A program made the position numbers and the translations under genes. A DNA stretch of 64,000 bases from Mercurialis annua (taxonomy: Eukaryota; Streptophyta; Magnoliopsida; Malpighiales; Euphorbiaceae). Below the pieces are notes generated by a model. That model was not told the DNA's origin and ran no database searches. It was given only the letters and a program-made list of their open reading frames with translations. The stretch covers positions 496,001-560,000 of the forward strand of contig NC_065573.1 in NCBI RefSeq assembly GCF_937616625.2, read 5' to 3'. This document shows positions 24,072 through 35,190 of the stretch, in pieces. Each line of letters starts with the position of its first letter. The stretch's first letter is position 1.

Positions 24072-24825
24072 TGTAATATCCCATATTTTTAAATTATTTT
24101 TTTAAAGAATTAAATTTTAAATTTTGTATTCCGTCAAGCTTTAGGTGTTATTAAATATTTTTATTTAATTTTATTTGAGTCGTTCGTTGATTCATTCGTG
24201 TTTCGATTCGTATTTGATTTGTATTATTAAATCTTAAAATAAAAAAAAAAAGAGGAAAATGGAAAATTACATATATTTTGCATGCATGAAGGGAGCCATG
24301 CATTTGCTCGATTCTTCAACGTATAGTTGGCCCAATTTTTGTACATGAACAAAAAGAATAAGCCCATTATACCTTGTATTCCTTATTATAGACAATAGCT
24401 GCTGCTCCTTTATTTTTCATTCTTTCACTTTCTTCTTGTCAGCTAATACACGATTCTGTTTTCCTATTCTCTAAAATAAACCTAGCCGCCACACTTTCCT
24501 TAGCATCTTATAACTTCTTCAATCATCATTCATTCCAATCGTTTATATCGGTAAGCTTCGCATCCCTATCGTTTGTAAATCCGTTCGTTTTTGGGTTGCA
24601 GTTCTTATCCGTATCTCTAACGTTTCAGCACATTACTGAATCGGGATTGCATATTACGTTAGTAAACTCCATTATCCTTAATCTCTACGCTCAGGAATTG
24701 ATTACGGTACGTACCATTCATCCTTTCGTCGCCGTTTCGATTTCACCGTGTTCATGTTTACTGTTTGCTGCCTTTGTTTGAGTTGTTTGCTGCGTTTCTT
24801 CTTTTGATATTAGTGCCATTATGCT
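24072..24825 (+). mobile_element. outer element 3' LTR, first part
   Basis: The first 754 bp of the 3' LTR, matching 17293-18040 of the 5' LTR. Differences include an 11-13 bp stretch (GGCCCAATTTTTG) near 24330 that is absent from the 5' copy, and shortening near 24144. It is interrupted after ATTATGCT by the inner element. The LTR resumes at 35191 with GTTGTAACATATCATAG, which follows directly in the uninterrupted 5' LTR at about 18050. Confidence 0.93.
24821..24825. other. target-site duplication ATGCT of inner element, left
   Basis: ATGCT at 24821-24825 is repeated exactly at 35186-35190, flanking the inner element. A perfect 5-bp duplication together with intact ends shows an unrearranged insertion. 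Confidence 0.95.
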
Positions 24826-27773
24826 TGTAATACCCTGTGTTTTCAAACATGATTTGTCACTTTGGTTATCCGTTACAAATTGGTTGTTTTCTTGCATTCG
24901 TTGTTATTTTGCATTTCAACATTTTTCTTGTTATGTTTCGAACTTGATTCTGAATAATTATATGTTAGAAGTAACACTTGTGATACCTTGGTTGTGTCTT
25001 TTTGAGTGTCTTATATGTGTCCCATGATCTCGTATGTGTTTGATGTTGATTCGATTTATTTTCGGGTATATATCAAAACATCATTCGCATGTTTTCCAGG
25101 AACTGCCCTGTTTTAGTAAAACGTTGATATCTCCCAATTGAAATATTGGATCAGGCCCATTTTTTGATATGTTGTTCATAAGAGTATATTCTAGCATGTG
25201 TTAAATTTTCACGTTTTTTGGATGCTTCCAACTCTCAAAATGATAATTAAACCTTGCCTTTTATCAAAGCCCATGTAAAGCCCACATAAGTCTATAAATA
25301 GACCCTTATTTTTATGTGAGCAGCCCAATTTTCTTTTTCACAAACCCTAAAACGAATATCTTTATATAAAATACACATTTCATTTGTTCTAACAAGCCCG
25401 GATGCGATTCATTACGCTAAGAACTTGATTTTTCATCATACTCGCAAGATCTACGCGATTTCTACGTTGTGTTCTTCGCTGGTGGCTTGTGGATCCAATT
25501 GATTTCGGTCCAGCCCTTTGAACCTTGGGTTAATACATCAATTATAATCTTATTCATCATTCTTAGGTAATGTTTTTACTCCGAATTGATTTATGGATTC
25601 GTTGTTGTGTGATTTTGCCTAGAAATGCATAATATAGGATTTTGATGGATTGAATTGTTGTTATTGGCATGCTATGTTTAAGCTACTGATCTTATATGAT
25701 TAAATGATGGGTTATACATATATAATCTGATGTTATAAGTTTTGGAAAGAGTTTGGCATGATTCAATAACGAATTGGTGTAATTAAACAATGATTAGGCG
25801 ATTTCTAGACTTGTGCGAATTGGATTCGTTTAATGAATTATTTAAATGGTTGAATCCAAATTGATTGATTACTATGTGTTCTTATATCAATAGCTACTGA
25901 TATAAAAAGTTTTTATTTGTAAATGAGAATCGAAATTGGTTGGTTTGTAAAAATTCTAGGATTTGCAAAAATGGCGATTTTAAGGAAATTGAACGTTACG
26001 AATACAATATGGTTTTCAAATTCTATACCTACTGATATAATATATTCTAAGTGATGTTTTAAAGGTTTTAAATCAGTAGTAACATACATTGTTTCATCGA
26101 TTGTTGGTTTTTAATCGTTTGGCTAGTTTAGGCAATTTTCGGCAAAATTGCCATACTTGATTATTTGAGTACTTTGGCTTAATTTTGATTTAAACCAAGT
26201 TATTAAAGGCTGGAAAATATATTTTGACAATGATTTGAACTTATAAAAGATGTTAGTTTACCATGGATTGTCTTGATAATCGATGATTGTCTTGGCATTT
26301 GAGTTGTGGATATTCTTACAGGATTTTAAGGCTATTTTAAATATATACTTCAGATTTGAGTTTAGTTAATTTAAAATGATTGAAATCATGTTTAGTTACA
26401 CTTAAGGTGTTTTATTTGAGATGTATGAACTCCGGGTGAAAGTGGCCAAGTGTTGGCAATATTGTTGTATTTTGTTGTTATGGCTTTGACTTGTGTTGGG
26501 TTAAGCTTATAGTGAGTTCTTTATTTTCAAATACATTGGTTTGGTTTTAAAGGATTTAACTTTGGATTTTACTCTGGCTGGGTCGGGTTAGACTTGTGTC
26601 GCCCGACATGTTGTGTTAAGCATATAGTTGATATATGGCTAACACGTTACTCTGGGATTTCTTGGATATCGAAAGGTGTTTGAATTATATTACTCTGGAT
26701 TGTTTTTAAAACGAGAACTCACCTAAGCTTAACTAGTTATTGTATTAGTTGGATATGTAATGTACTTTGGCTTTGGGCTTACTGTGTTTTGAATGTTGTT
26801 CTTTGGTTGTGTTAAGATACTAGTCCTATGTGGTGTTTAGTAATCTTAGAGTTAGGGGATGTTCGGATTTTAACTTATATATTGTTTTAGACCCGTCGAC
26901 TGCTCGTGCTTCGGAGTCTACGCAGGGTTAGCTGTTTGCCAAGATTCACGTGGATAGCAAGCAGTGAGTTTGTAGTGCTTTTTACCGCTTTATTAAGTAC
27001 CGCAATTTATTTTAGTATTATAAATGCTTTTGAACTGTTTTAAGCAATTATGGATCTGGATTGAAACGAGCTACTCGATAGGCTTGTATTGAGACTGTGT
27101 GCACCGGTAAGTACTCTGGGATCGGCAGACAAATGTCTTGCTTACGCTGGTATATGACGAGGATATGTTCCCGTCCACTCTGGGTTTATCAGTATGCTAT
27201 GTCATACTTACGCTGGGATCATTTCAATACTGCTTTCCATAATCATACTATATTAGTATAAAATGTTTTGATTTAAGGGTTTTAAACTTAATAAATGTAA
27301 ATAGTATTGCGAACTCATCTCAGTATATCTGACTCTGTTGTTTTCCCAAATTTTCCAGGTTTATGATTTGAAAGCTGGTCCACTCCGATTCTTTTGATTC
27401 CTCGGAGATTTTTATGTTATTAAACTAGTTTCTGTTTTCAAACTCTTAGACCGCAGTAGAACTAGTTTATATATTACATTTGTTATTGCATTGGGATTAT
27501 TGTTTAGACCGATTATTTATTATTAGCATGTTTACACTGGAATATTTTATTATTATATTTAAGGCATGCTGTGGAATATTTCAGATACTTAAGTTATTTA
27601 TATTAGAACTGTATTATAAATTGCTAGACTTAGGTTGGAGTCTCGGTTGCCCCCGAGCAGTTTTTCTGCAGGTTTAAATGTTTATTTGATTTCCGTAAGG
27701 CTTGCTACGGGTTTTGGTACAACCATACCCATACCCTAGCGCCAGTCACGATTCATGAAATTGGGTCGTGACA
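24826..27773 (+). mobile_element. inner element 5' LTR
   Basis: Starts TGTAATACCCTGTG, ends GGGTCGTGACA, length 2,948 bp. In order it shows: a U3 region; a TATA box at 25293-25300; an ACAAACCCTAAAACG stretch just downstream, typical of a plant transcript leader; a long AT-rich middle; a short hairpin cluster at about 27120-27215 (for example AGACAAATGTCT at 27127-27138); GTTGTTTTCCCAAATTTTCC at about 27339; and the conserved U5 end with GGAGTCTCGGTTGCCCCCGA. It is nearly identical to 32238-35185. Confidence 0.95.
25293..25300 (+). promoter_or_regulatory. TATA box of inner 5' LTR promoter
   Basis: TATAAATA within GTCTATAAATAGACCC, a good plant TATA element. It is about 470 bp into the LTR and followed by a leader-like ACAAACCCTAAAACG. 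Transcription would start about 30 bp downstream, defining the U3/R boundary. The same sequence is kept in the 3' LTR. Confidence 0.75.
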
Positions 27774-27777
27774 AAGT

Positions 27778-27789
27778 TGGTATCAGAGC
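27778..27789 (+). promoter_or_regulatory. primer-binding site, tRNA-iMet type (inner)
   Basis: TGGTATCAGAGC, four bases after the end of the inner 5' LTR; same position and sequence as in the outer element. Confidence 0.95.
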
Positions 27790-28011
27790 TTTAGTTTCGA
27801 ACTAAGGCCAAATAATTGCATGTTATGTGTTTATCGCTTTGAGGCATGTTAAGTGTTTTTGTCGTGTCATAGGTTCTACTGCGGAATTAGGATTCAAGTC
27901 TTGTCTTTTGAAACGTCATCTTTTATTTTCAAAACTTTCTACCTTCACCTATAGGAATGTCGAGTGTCGGTCTTATGTGTTACTGATGCTTTACTTTAGA
28001 ATGTTTATTGC

Positions 28012-28160
28012 TTATACATTGGGCGATCTGTTGGATGTTGTGCCATATATAAGATATACTTTGGGTGATTTTTGGTTGGCTGTTGTGCCTTATATGGTGT
28101 TTATTTTGGGTGATGCTTTGTTGGCTGTTGTGCCATATATGATGTTTACTTTGAGTGATT
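28012..28160 (+). repeat. 45-bp tandem repeat after the inner PBS
   Basis: The core TTGGGTGATNNNTTGTTGGC recurs with starts at about 28021, 28063, 28108 and 28153, giving spacings of 42, 45 and 45 bp. GTTGTGCCNTATATG is repeated inside each unit. As translated it would give a 15-residue repeat (TLGDFWLAVVPYMVF-like), but the frame has no recognisable start context or homology. It lies in the leader and is more likely a structural or neutral minisatellite. Confidence 0.75.
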
Positions 28161-31100
28161 AGCTGTTGGCTTTTACGCCTTGGATGATTTTGATTATATT
28201 TGGGTTGCTTTCACCTCGTTGGTGAGTAAATTTGTTCTGGATGTGTTTGTTGGGTGATAAATAGGTTGGCACGTACTATGATACGTTAGGCATTGGCCTT
28301 ATGTGGTTTTTAAAGGATTTTGTGATAAATCTTTAAGCATGTGCTGTGGCTACACGTTGTTTGTTCACGCGTTTGTTTTATGGTTTTTTTGAGAAAACTA
28401 TTTTGATTTGATTTGTGTTTTGACACGAGAATCTGAAGAGAAGTCTGGTTTTAAAAATATATGTGTGTGATTTTTAATTACTTTTCAAGTAATTTTTTTT
28501 TTCGTATCTCAGAATCTTACGTTTGACTTAGTGTTGACAAACGATTGTTTACAAAATAATATTATTTATGAGACTTTCCTACCGTATTGAAAATTTAATA
28601 TTTTTGGCTGTTATTTTACCATGTTGTGGTATGTCGACGTTTGAAGCGTCGTTTGGTCATATGTTTGGTAATTATGTTTGGCTTGCTTAGGTGCTTACAG
28701 AATGATTGTTTGAGATTAAAGATTTTCTCACTTAAATTTTTGAGATGATTTTTGATACTTGGGTTGCTTGATCTCTTATTTTTAAAAGATTGTGTTTTTA
28801 TTAAAATGTTTTCCGGATTTACAAATGTTTTGGATACGTTTTATAAAAGATTATTTCGAGTTTAACTTGGGTCACCCAAATTTGGAAGTTGAGCTTGGTA
28901 GTTGTAATGACTCGGCTAACTCGATGGTTTTGTGGATTAAGATGCACTGAAAAATTTTAATTAATTGGTTTATAGAAGGAAGTTTTCCGAAAATCAATTT
29001 GTTTTAAACCGTGGGGCTCAGTTAGACTTGAAACCTTTTGTGGGTGATTTTATATTTCAAAATGAATTTTAATACGTACTCTTGATCGATGATTTATTAC
29101 ATGTTGATAATTTTTTTACGATTCTGAGTATGATATGGCATGTTTTATTTTAAGATTTGAGATCTAATTAGGTTATATGGGTTTTGTATACCATGTCGGT
29201 AGATATATAATGATCAATTGGATGTTGCATGCTCGTTTCTTTTGATAGCATGTTAGTTGCCTACAATGTTTATGATTTGTTATATGGCAAGATGTTTGGG
29301 TTAAATACGGGTTAAGGCATGCTTGGGTGATTTATGGTTAGGTGGAAATCACATCTTTTTTGTGTTGTTTCGTGTTGGTATGCCTCGTATATTGGCTAAA
29401 TTTTCTATGTTAGTTGTTTTATCTTGTTTGTCTCATTGTGCGGATAGCACATGAGGTCGTTGCTAGCAGGTGTTGGTTTGGCTTAACCTCGATGTTGGTT
29501 TTTAATTGTGAGTAGGACCTACGTTTAGACCCTGTATTGCTTTAGTTTCAGTTTCGGGTTACGCTGGGTTTAGTGTGTTGTTTTGTGGATCGAAGTCTTA
29601 GGGTTTTGATATGAGTAAGATGAAGAAAATGTTTCCTTGGTAGTTTTTGATTATCCTGAACAAGGAGGTTGGAAATTCTTATTCGAAGAGATAGATTGGT
29701 GTATTAGTACACTGGCGTTTTTCGTCAAGATTGGATGATGCGATGCGGGAATTGGTGGTTTGTTTTGTAAAAACGTATGCGATGTATTATTTTCCCTTGA
29801 CTTAAGTTTAAGCTTATTGGGAGTTTATTGTCTTATAAGAGATTTTATAGTAGTTATCGGTTTGAATTGTGATGATAGTATTGTAAGATTTAGTGAATTG
29901 CAATAATGGGGTTTGAGAAATATTTTTAGGCAAAATTTGTTAGAGTATTTGAAATGTTTTTATCACGTAATTGTGCCCAGACATACCATGAACATGCATT
30001 TTTGTATGTCACGAATAGGGAATTGCATTGAGCACAGAGTATGTTCAATAAATAAAAAGAAAATAAATAATTGGTCCATGCATAATAGTACATGCATCAT
30101 ATGCATTGAAAAGATTAGAGTTGGATGCAACTCTTTGGGGATGAGAGGTGTCATCATCCTGGCGCACAATTATGTAAAGTAGATTTTGGCAATAAAGTGT
30201 TTTTGAAAAAAATATTTTAAAACGAACTCGCGAGTCACCTTAGGATAAATGTATTTATAAAGTTGATGAATTTTAAATGTTTTGAAATTTTACCGAAAGG
30301 TAGCTAGACAAATACTCTGTGATGATGGTGCTGAATTGAGAACGATTACATTATGATTTATTGGTCTGTAGTATCATAATTTTGTGTTTCGTAGTAAGCA
30401 GTATTGGATATAAGGTTGCACTCGAGTTATTGTTGTAATAAGTATGATAGGATTTTGAGGTCAGATTGGAAGGTTTACGTGCTAACTTCCGAGTTGTGAT
30501 TTGAGAGTTGTTGGATTAGGGGATTTGGTTATGCTCCACGTGTGTGTATATATTGTGATTTTAATAGAAGTTTGGTTTTTACATGTTCGATTTTGTTTAA
30601 ACATTTTGGTATACTCAAATAGAATATTGTGCGAGCGATGATATGTTCAATATAAATTTATTTTCCCATTTTGACAGAGGATAAAATTTTATCAAGTTTG
30701 AATTAAAGAGAATAAAAATTTTGTTAGTTGAACGACTTTATAGATTTGAAAACTTATTTGAAAGTAAGGTGTAACTGTAAATTCAAATACGAATATTTTG
30801 AAAATTTTAATGTGTTCTCAAAACTGGAGTTTCCCAACAGTAAAAGTATTTTGGTTTTAAATATAAAAGGAGTTATAAGATATTAATGTCTTTTAAAGAG
30901 AAGAGGGAAGTTCTAATGTGTTGTAATTTGAATCATTTCCCTATAAGTTTGGTTTTAAGCATAACCAATGACCCAATTACTGGTGAATGTGATTTAGGTG
31001 ATCTCTTGTTAGCAAGTTTACAATTATATTTGGTGAAACAATTTTGAGAATTTCAGTTGGTTCGGATTTATGAGTTAGCTGATTCGAGAATCGTGATGAG

Positions 31101-32203
31101 TAGGTTTCGACAATAAAGGTTGGTAGATCGATACTATTGATTGTGAATTTTTGTTGTTGAAAATTTGATATCATTTTGTTTGGTTGTTTAACCTTTTATG
31201 TGCGGCATAGATTTAGTTTGTGAAACAAAATCGGTATGTATATTGGTATTTAATCACCTTAGGTAACTTCGGGCTGTATGCTTTCTTATGGTATGAGTGG
31301 AAGAATCTTTCTGAATGAGTCGGTTTGTATGTAACTTGGAGATTTCGTTATCATAGGTTAAAGTGATATATTCTTTGGAATGTCGGTAGGTGAGTACGTG
31401 TTTATTGATTCGTTAAGGTTGATGGTCTTGTCGAGCTTAGTCCTTGTCGTTTGTACAACTCGATTTTCATAATGTTTTAAAGTTGGCTGATTTATATTAG
31501 CGAGAACCTTATCTAGTAAATTTTGGACTAGACCGTTCGTCTGATATAACAAGTTTATTTATATATTTGATATGGGATACTAGGTGTAGAGATGTTAAGT
31601 AGGTGGCAAGGATTGCATGATGTTATTAATGGGGATTTCGAGGTTTTCATTTGAAGTGTTAGATTTTGGTATTGTAAGAACTGCAATTTGAGTTTCAGGT
31701 TTGTCCTTAAACCTTCTCAAGGTTGTCTTGATAGCTGTTAGAGCTCGAACGAGTTTAGTAACCTTCCTTGTGAGCATGTTAAATGTTTATAGTTGAATAA
31801 TCTTGGAGGTTTATATTTTGTTTAATCAAGTAATAGTTGGAGCATTGAACTGTCGAATTTATAATTTTGCGCATACTTGGTGTAAAAATTTGAGTTGTTG
31901 TTTTATGTTAGTGGTGATTTGAGTTATCATTCGAGGTACAACGTATCGAGTTGTGGTTTTGCAAGTGCGTAGGTTGATGAGTGGAGGTATGCCTATGGTT
32001 TCAGTTTTATTCGGTTATATAGTTGGGGAGTATACTTAGGAGACGGAGTCCATTATGTGGAATTTTTATCTTTCATTCCTTGAGGTACGTTGGGTTTAGC
32101 GTTGCTTCGAATGTTCGATGCTAATTTAGTACTTTGGATTTGTGTTATATGTTCTACTTTGGTTGCTTTGTGCGCGTATATAGTGTTGTATGCTTTGTGT
32201 TAA

Positions 32204-32237
32204 ATTCGAGGACGAATTTTTTTTAGGTTTGAGAGAA
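32204..32237 (+). promoter_or_regulatory. 3' interior motif and polypurine tract (inner)
   Basis: ATTCGAGGACGAA at 32204-32216 is followed by a T run and by GAGAGAA (32231-32237), abutting the 3' LTR. The purine run is shorter than in the outer element (GGGGAGAA). TTCGAGGACGAA just before the 3' LTR is familiar from plant Ty3/gypsy elements. Confidence 0.75.
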
Positions 32238-35185
32238 TGTAATACCCCGTGTTTTCAAACATGATTTGTCAGTTTGGTTATCCGTTACAAATTGGTTGTT
32301 TTCTTGCATTCGTTGTTATTTTGCATTTCAACATTTTTCTTGTTATGTTTCGAACTTGATTCTGAATAATTATATGTTAGAAGTAACACTTGTGATACCT
32401 TGGTTGTGTCTTTTTGAGTGTCTTATATGTGTCCCATGATCTCGTATGTGTTTGATGTTGATTCGATTTATTTTCGGGTATATATCAAAACAGCATTCGC
32501 ATGTTTTCCAGAACTGCCCTGTTTTAGTAAAACGTTGATATCTCCCAATTGAAATATCGGATCAGGCCCATTTTTTGATATGTTTTTCATAAGAGTATAT
32601 TCTAGCATGTGTTAAATTTTCACGTTTTTTGGATTCTTCCAACTCTTAAAATGATAATTAAACCGTGGCTTTTATCAAAGCCCATGTTAAGCCCACATAA
32701 GTCTATAAATAGACCCTTATTTTCATGTGAGCAGCCCCATTTTCTTTTTCACAAACCCTAAAACGAATATCTTTATATAAAATACACATTTCCTTTGTTC
32801 TAACAAGCCCGGATGCGATTCATTATGCTAAGAACTTGATTTTTCATCATACTCGCAAGATCTACGCGATTTCTACGTTGTGTTCTTCGCTGGTGGCTTG
32901 TGGATCCAATTGATTTCGGTCCAGCCCTTTGAACCTTGGGTTAATACATCAATTATAATCTTGTTCATCATTCTTAGGTAATGTTTTTACTCCGAATTGA
33001 TTTATGGATTCGTTGTTGTGTGATTTTGCCTAGAAATGCATAATATAGGATTTTGATGGATTGAATTGTTGTTATTGGTATGCTATGTTTAAGCTACTGA
33101 TCTTATATGATTAAATGATGGGTTATACATATATAATCTGATGCTATAAGTTTTGGAAAGAGTTTGGCATGATTGAATAACGAATTGGTGTAATTAAACA
33201 ATGATTAGGCGATTTCTAGACTTGTGCGAATTGGATTCGTTTAATGAATTATTTAAATGGTTGAATCCAAATTGATTGATTATTATGTGTTCTTATATCA
33301 ATAGCTACTGATATACAAAGTTTTTATTTGTAAATGAGAATCGAAATTGGTTGGTTTGTAAAAATTCTACGATTTGCGAAAATGGCGATTTTAAGGAAAT
33401 TGAACGTTACGAATACAATATGGTTTTCAAATTCTATACCTACTGATATAATATATTCTAAGTGATGTTTTAAAGGTTTTAAATCAGTAGTAACATACAT
33501 TGTTTCATCGATTGTTGGTTTTTAATCGTTTGGCTAGTTTAGGCAATTTTCGGCAAAATTGCCATACTTGATTATTTGAGTACTTTGGCTTAATTTTGAT
33601 TTAAACCAAGTTATTAAAGGATGGAAAATATATTTTGACAATGATTTGAACTTATAAAAGATGTTAGTTTACCATGGATTGTCTTGATAATCGATGATTG
33701 TCTTGGCATTTGAGTTGTGGATATTCTTACAGGATTTTAAGGCTATTTTAAATATATACTTCAGATTTGAGTTTAGTTAATTTAAAATGATTGAAATCAT
33801 GTTTAGTTACACTTAAGGTGTTTTATTTGAGATGTATGAACTCCGAGTGAAAGTGGCCAAGTGTTGGCAATATTGTTGTATTTTGTTGTTATGGCTTTGA
33901 CTTGTGTTGGGTTAAGCTTATAGTGAGTTCTTTATTTTCAAATACATTGGTTTGGTTTTAAAGGATTTAACTTTGGATTTTACTCTGGCTGGGTCGGGTT
34001 AGACTTGTGTCGCCCGACATGTTGTGTTAAGCATATAGTTGATATATGGCTAACACGTTACTCTGGGATTTCTTGGATATCGAAAGGTGTTTGAATTATA
34101 TTACTCTGGATTGTTTTTAAAACGAGAACTCACCTAAGCTTAACTAGTTATTGTATTAGTTGGATATGTAATGTACTTTGGCTTTGGGCTTACTGTGTTT
34201 TGAATGTTGTTCTTTGGTTGTGTTAAGATACTAGTCCTATGTGGTGTTTAGTAATCTTAGAGTTAGGGGATGTTCGGATTTTAACTTATATATTGTTTTA
34301 GACCCGTCGACTGCTCGTGCTTCGGAGTCTACGCAGGGTTAGCTGTTTGCCAAGATTCACGTGGATAGCAAGCAGTGAGTTTGTAGTGCTATTTACCGCT
34401 TTATTAAGTACCGCAATTTATTTTAGTATTATAAATGCTTTTGAACTGTTTTAAGCAATTATGGATCTGGATTGAAACGAGCTACTCGATAGGCTTGTAT
34501 CGAGACTGTGTGCACCGGTAAGTACTCTGGGATCGGCAGACAAATGTCTTGCTTACGCTGGTATATGACGAGGATATGTTCTCGTCCACTCTGGGTTTAT
34601 CAGTATGCTATGTCATACTTACGATAGGATCATTTCAATACTGCTTTCCATAATCATACTATATTAGTATAAAATGTTTTGATTTAAGGGTTTTAAACTT
34701 AATAAATGTAAATAGTATTGCGAACTCATCTCAGTATATCTGACCCCGTTGTTTTCCCAAATTTTCCAGGTTTATGATTTGAAAGCTGGTCCACTCCGAT
34801 TCTTTTGATTCCTCGGTGGTTTTTATGTTATTAAACTAGTTTCTGTTTTCAAACTCTTAGACCGCAGTAGAACTAGTTTATATATTACATTTGTTATTGC
34901 ATTGGGATTATTGTTTAGACCGATTATTTATTATTAGCATGTTTACACTGGAATATTTTATTATTATATTTAAGGCATGCTGTGGAATATTTCAGATACT
35001 TAAGTTATTTATATTAGAACTGTATTATAAATTGCTAGACTTAGGTTGGAGTCTCGGTTGCCCCCGAGCAGTTTTTCTGCAGGTTTAAATGTTTATTTGA
35101 TTTTTTGTAAGGCTTGCTACGGGTTTTGGTACAACCATACCCATACCCTAGCGCCAGTCACGATTCATGAAATTGGGTCGTGATA
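32238..35185 (+). mobile_element. inner element 3' LTR
   Basis: 2,948 bp, the same length as the 5' LTR; compensating 1-bp indels lie near 32510 and 35103. It starts TGTAATACCCCGTG and ends GGGTCGTGATA, with a mutated final dinucleotide. Most differences from the 5' copy are transitions, many at CpG. It is flanked on the right by the ATGCT duplication and the resumed outer LTR. Confidence 0.95.
32704..32711 (+). promoter_or_regulatory. TATA box of inner 3' LTR
   Basis: TATAAATA in the same context as the 5' LTR copy. If active, it would drive read-out transcription into the outer LTR and then toward the satellite at 37419. Confidence 0.7.
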
Positions 35186-35190
35186 ATGCT
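35186..35190. other. target-site duplication ATGCT of inner element, right
   Basis: Exact copy of 24821-24825, directly after the inner 3' LTR. Confidence 0.95.

Larger units (their letters stand above)
27774..32237 (+). mobile_element. inner element non-coding interior
   Basis: 4,464 bp with no gag-pol. The only longer open frames (at most 111 codons) are unrelated in sequence to retrotransposon proteins; one is explained by a 45-bp tandem repeat (28012-28160). Blocks near 28860-28935 and 31830-32090 are related to the outer interior, with scattered indels. AT-rich with dense stops on both strands. No tRNA, other gene or nested element is seen. Confidence 0.85.
24826..35185 (+). mobile_element. 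inner complete LARD-like LTR retrotransposon
   Basis: A 10,360-bp element with two LTRs of 2,948 bp each, primer-binding site, non-coding 4,464-bp interior, weak polypurine tract and a perfect target duplication. It is inserted in the outer 3' LTR in the same orientation. The 3' LTR ends GTGATA instead of GTGACA, a terminal C-to-T change. Counting by eye, the LTRs differ at about 38 positions (1.3 percent), so insertion was recent on a plant time scale. No retroviral-type protein domain is visible, so replication would need proteins supplied by another element. It shares its U5 end and parts of its leader with the outer element. Confidence 0.95.

Noticed and set aside
27480..27677. Identical 65-codon frames at 27480-27677 and 34891-35088
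   Set aside because: They lie at the same place in the two inner LTRs and are identical because the LTRs are; they cross the conserved U5 end. Not genes.
27827..28162. 111-codon frame just after the inner primer-binding site, where gag would begin
   Set aside because: No gag-like features such as a zinc knuckle. Half of it is the 45-bp tandem repeat, and no equivalent frame exists in the outer element.
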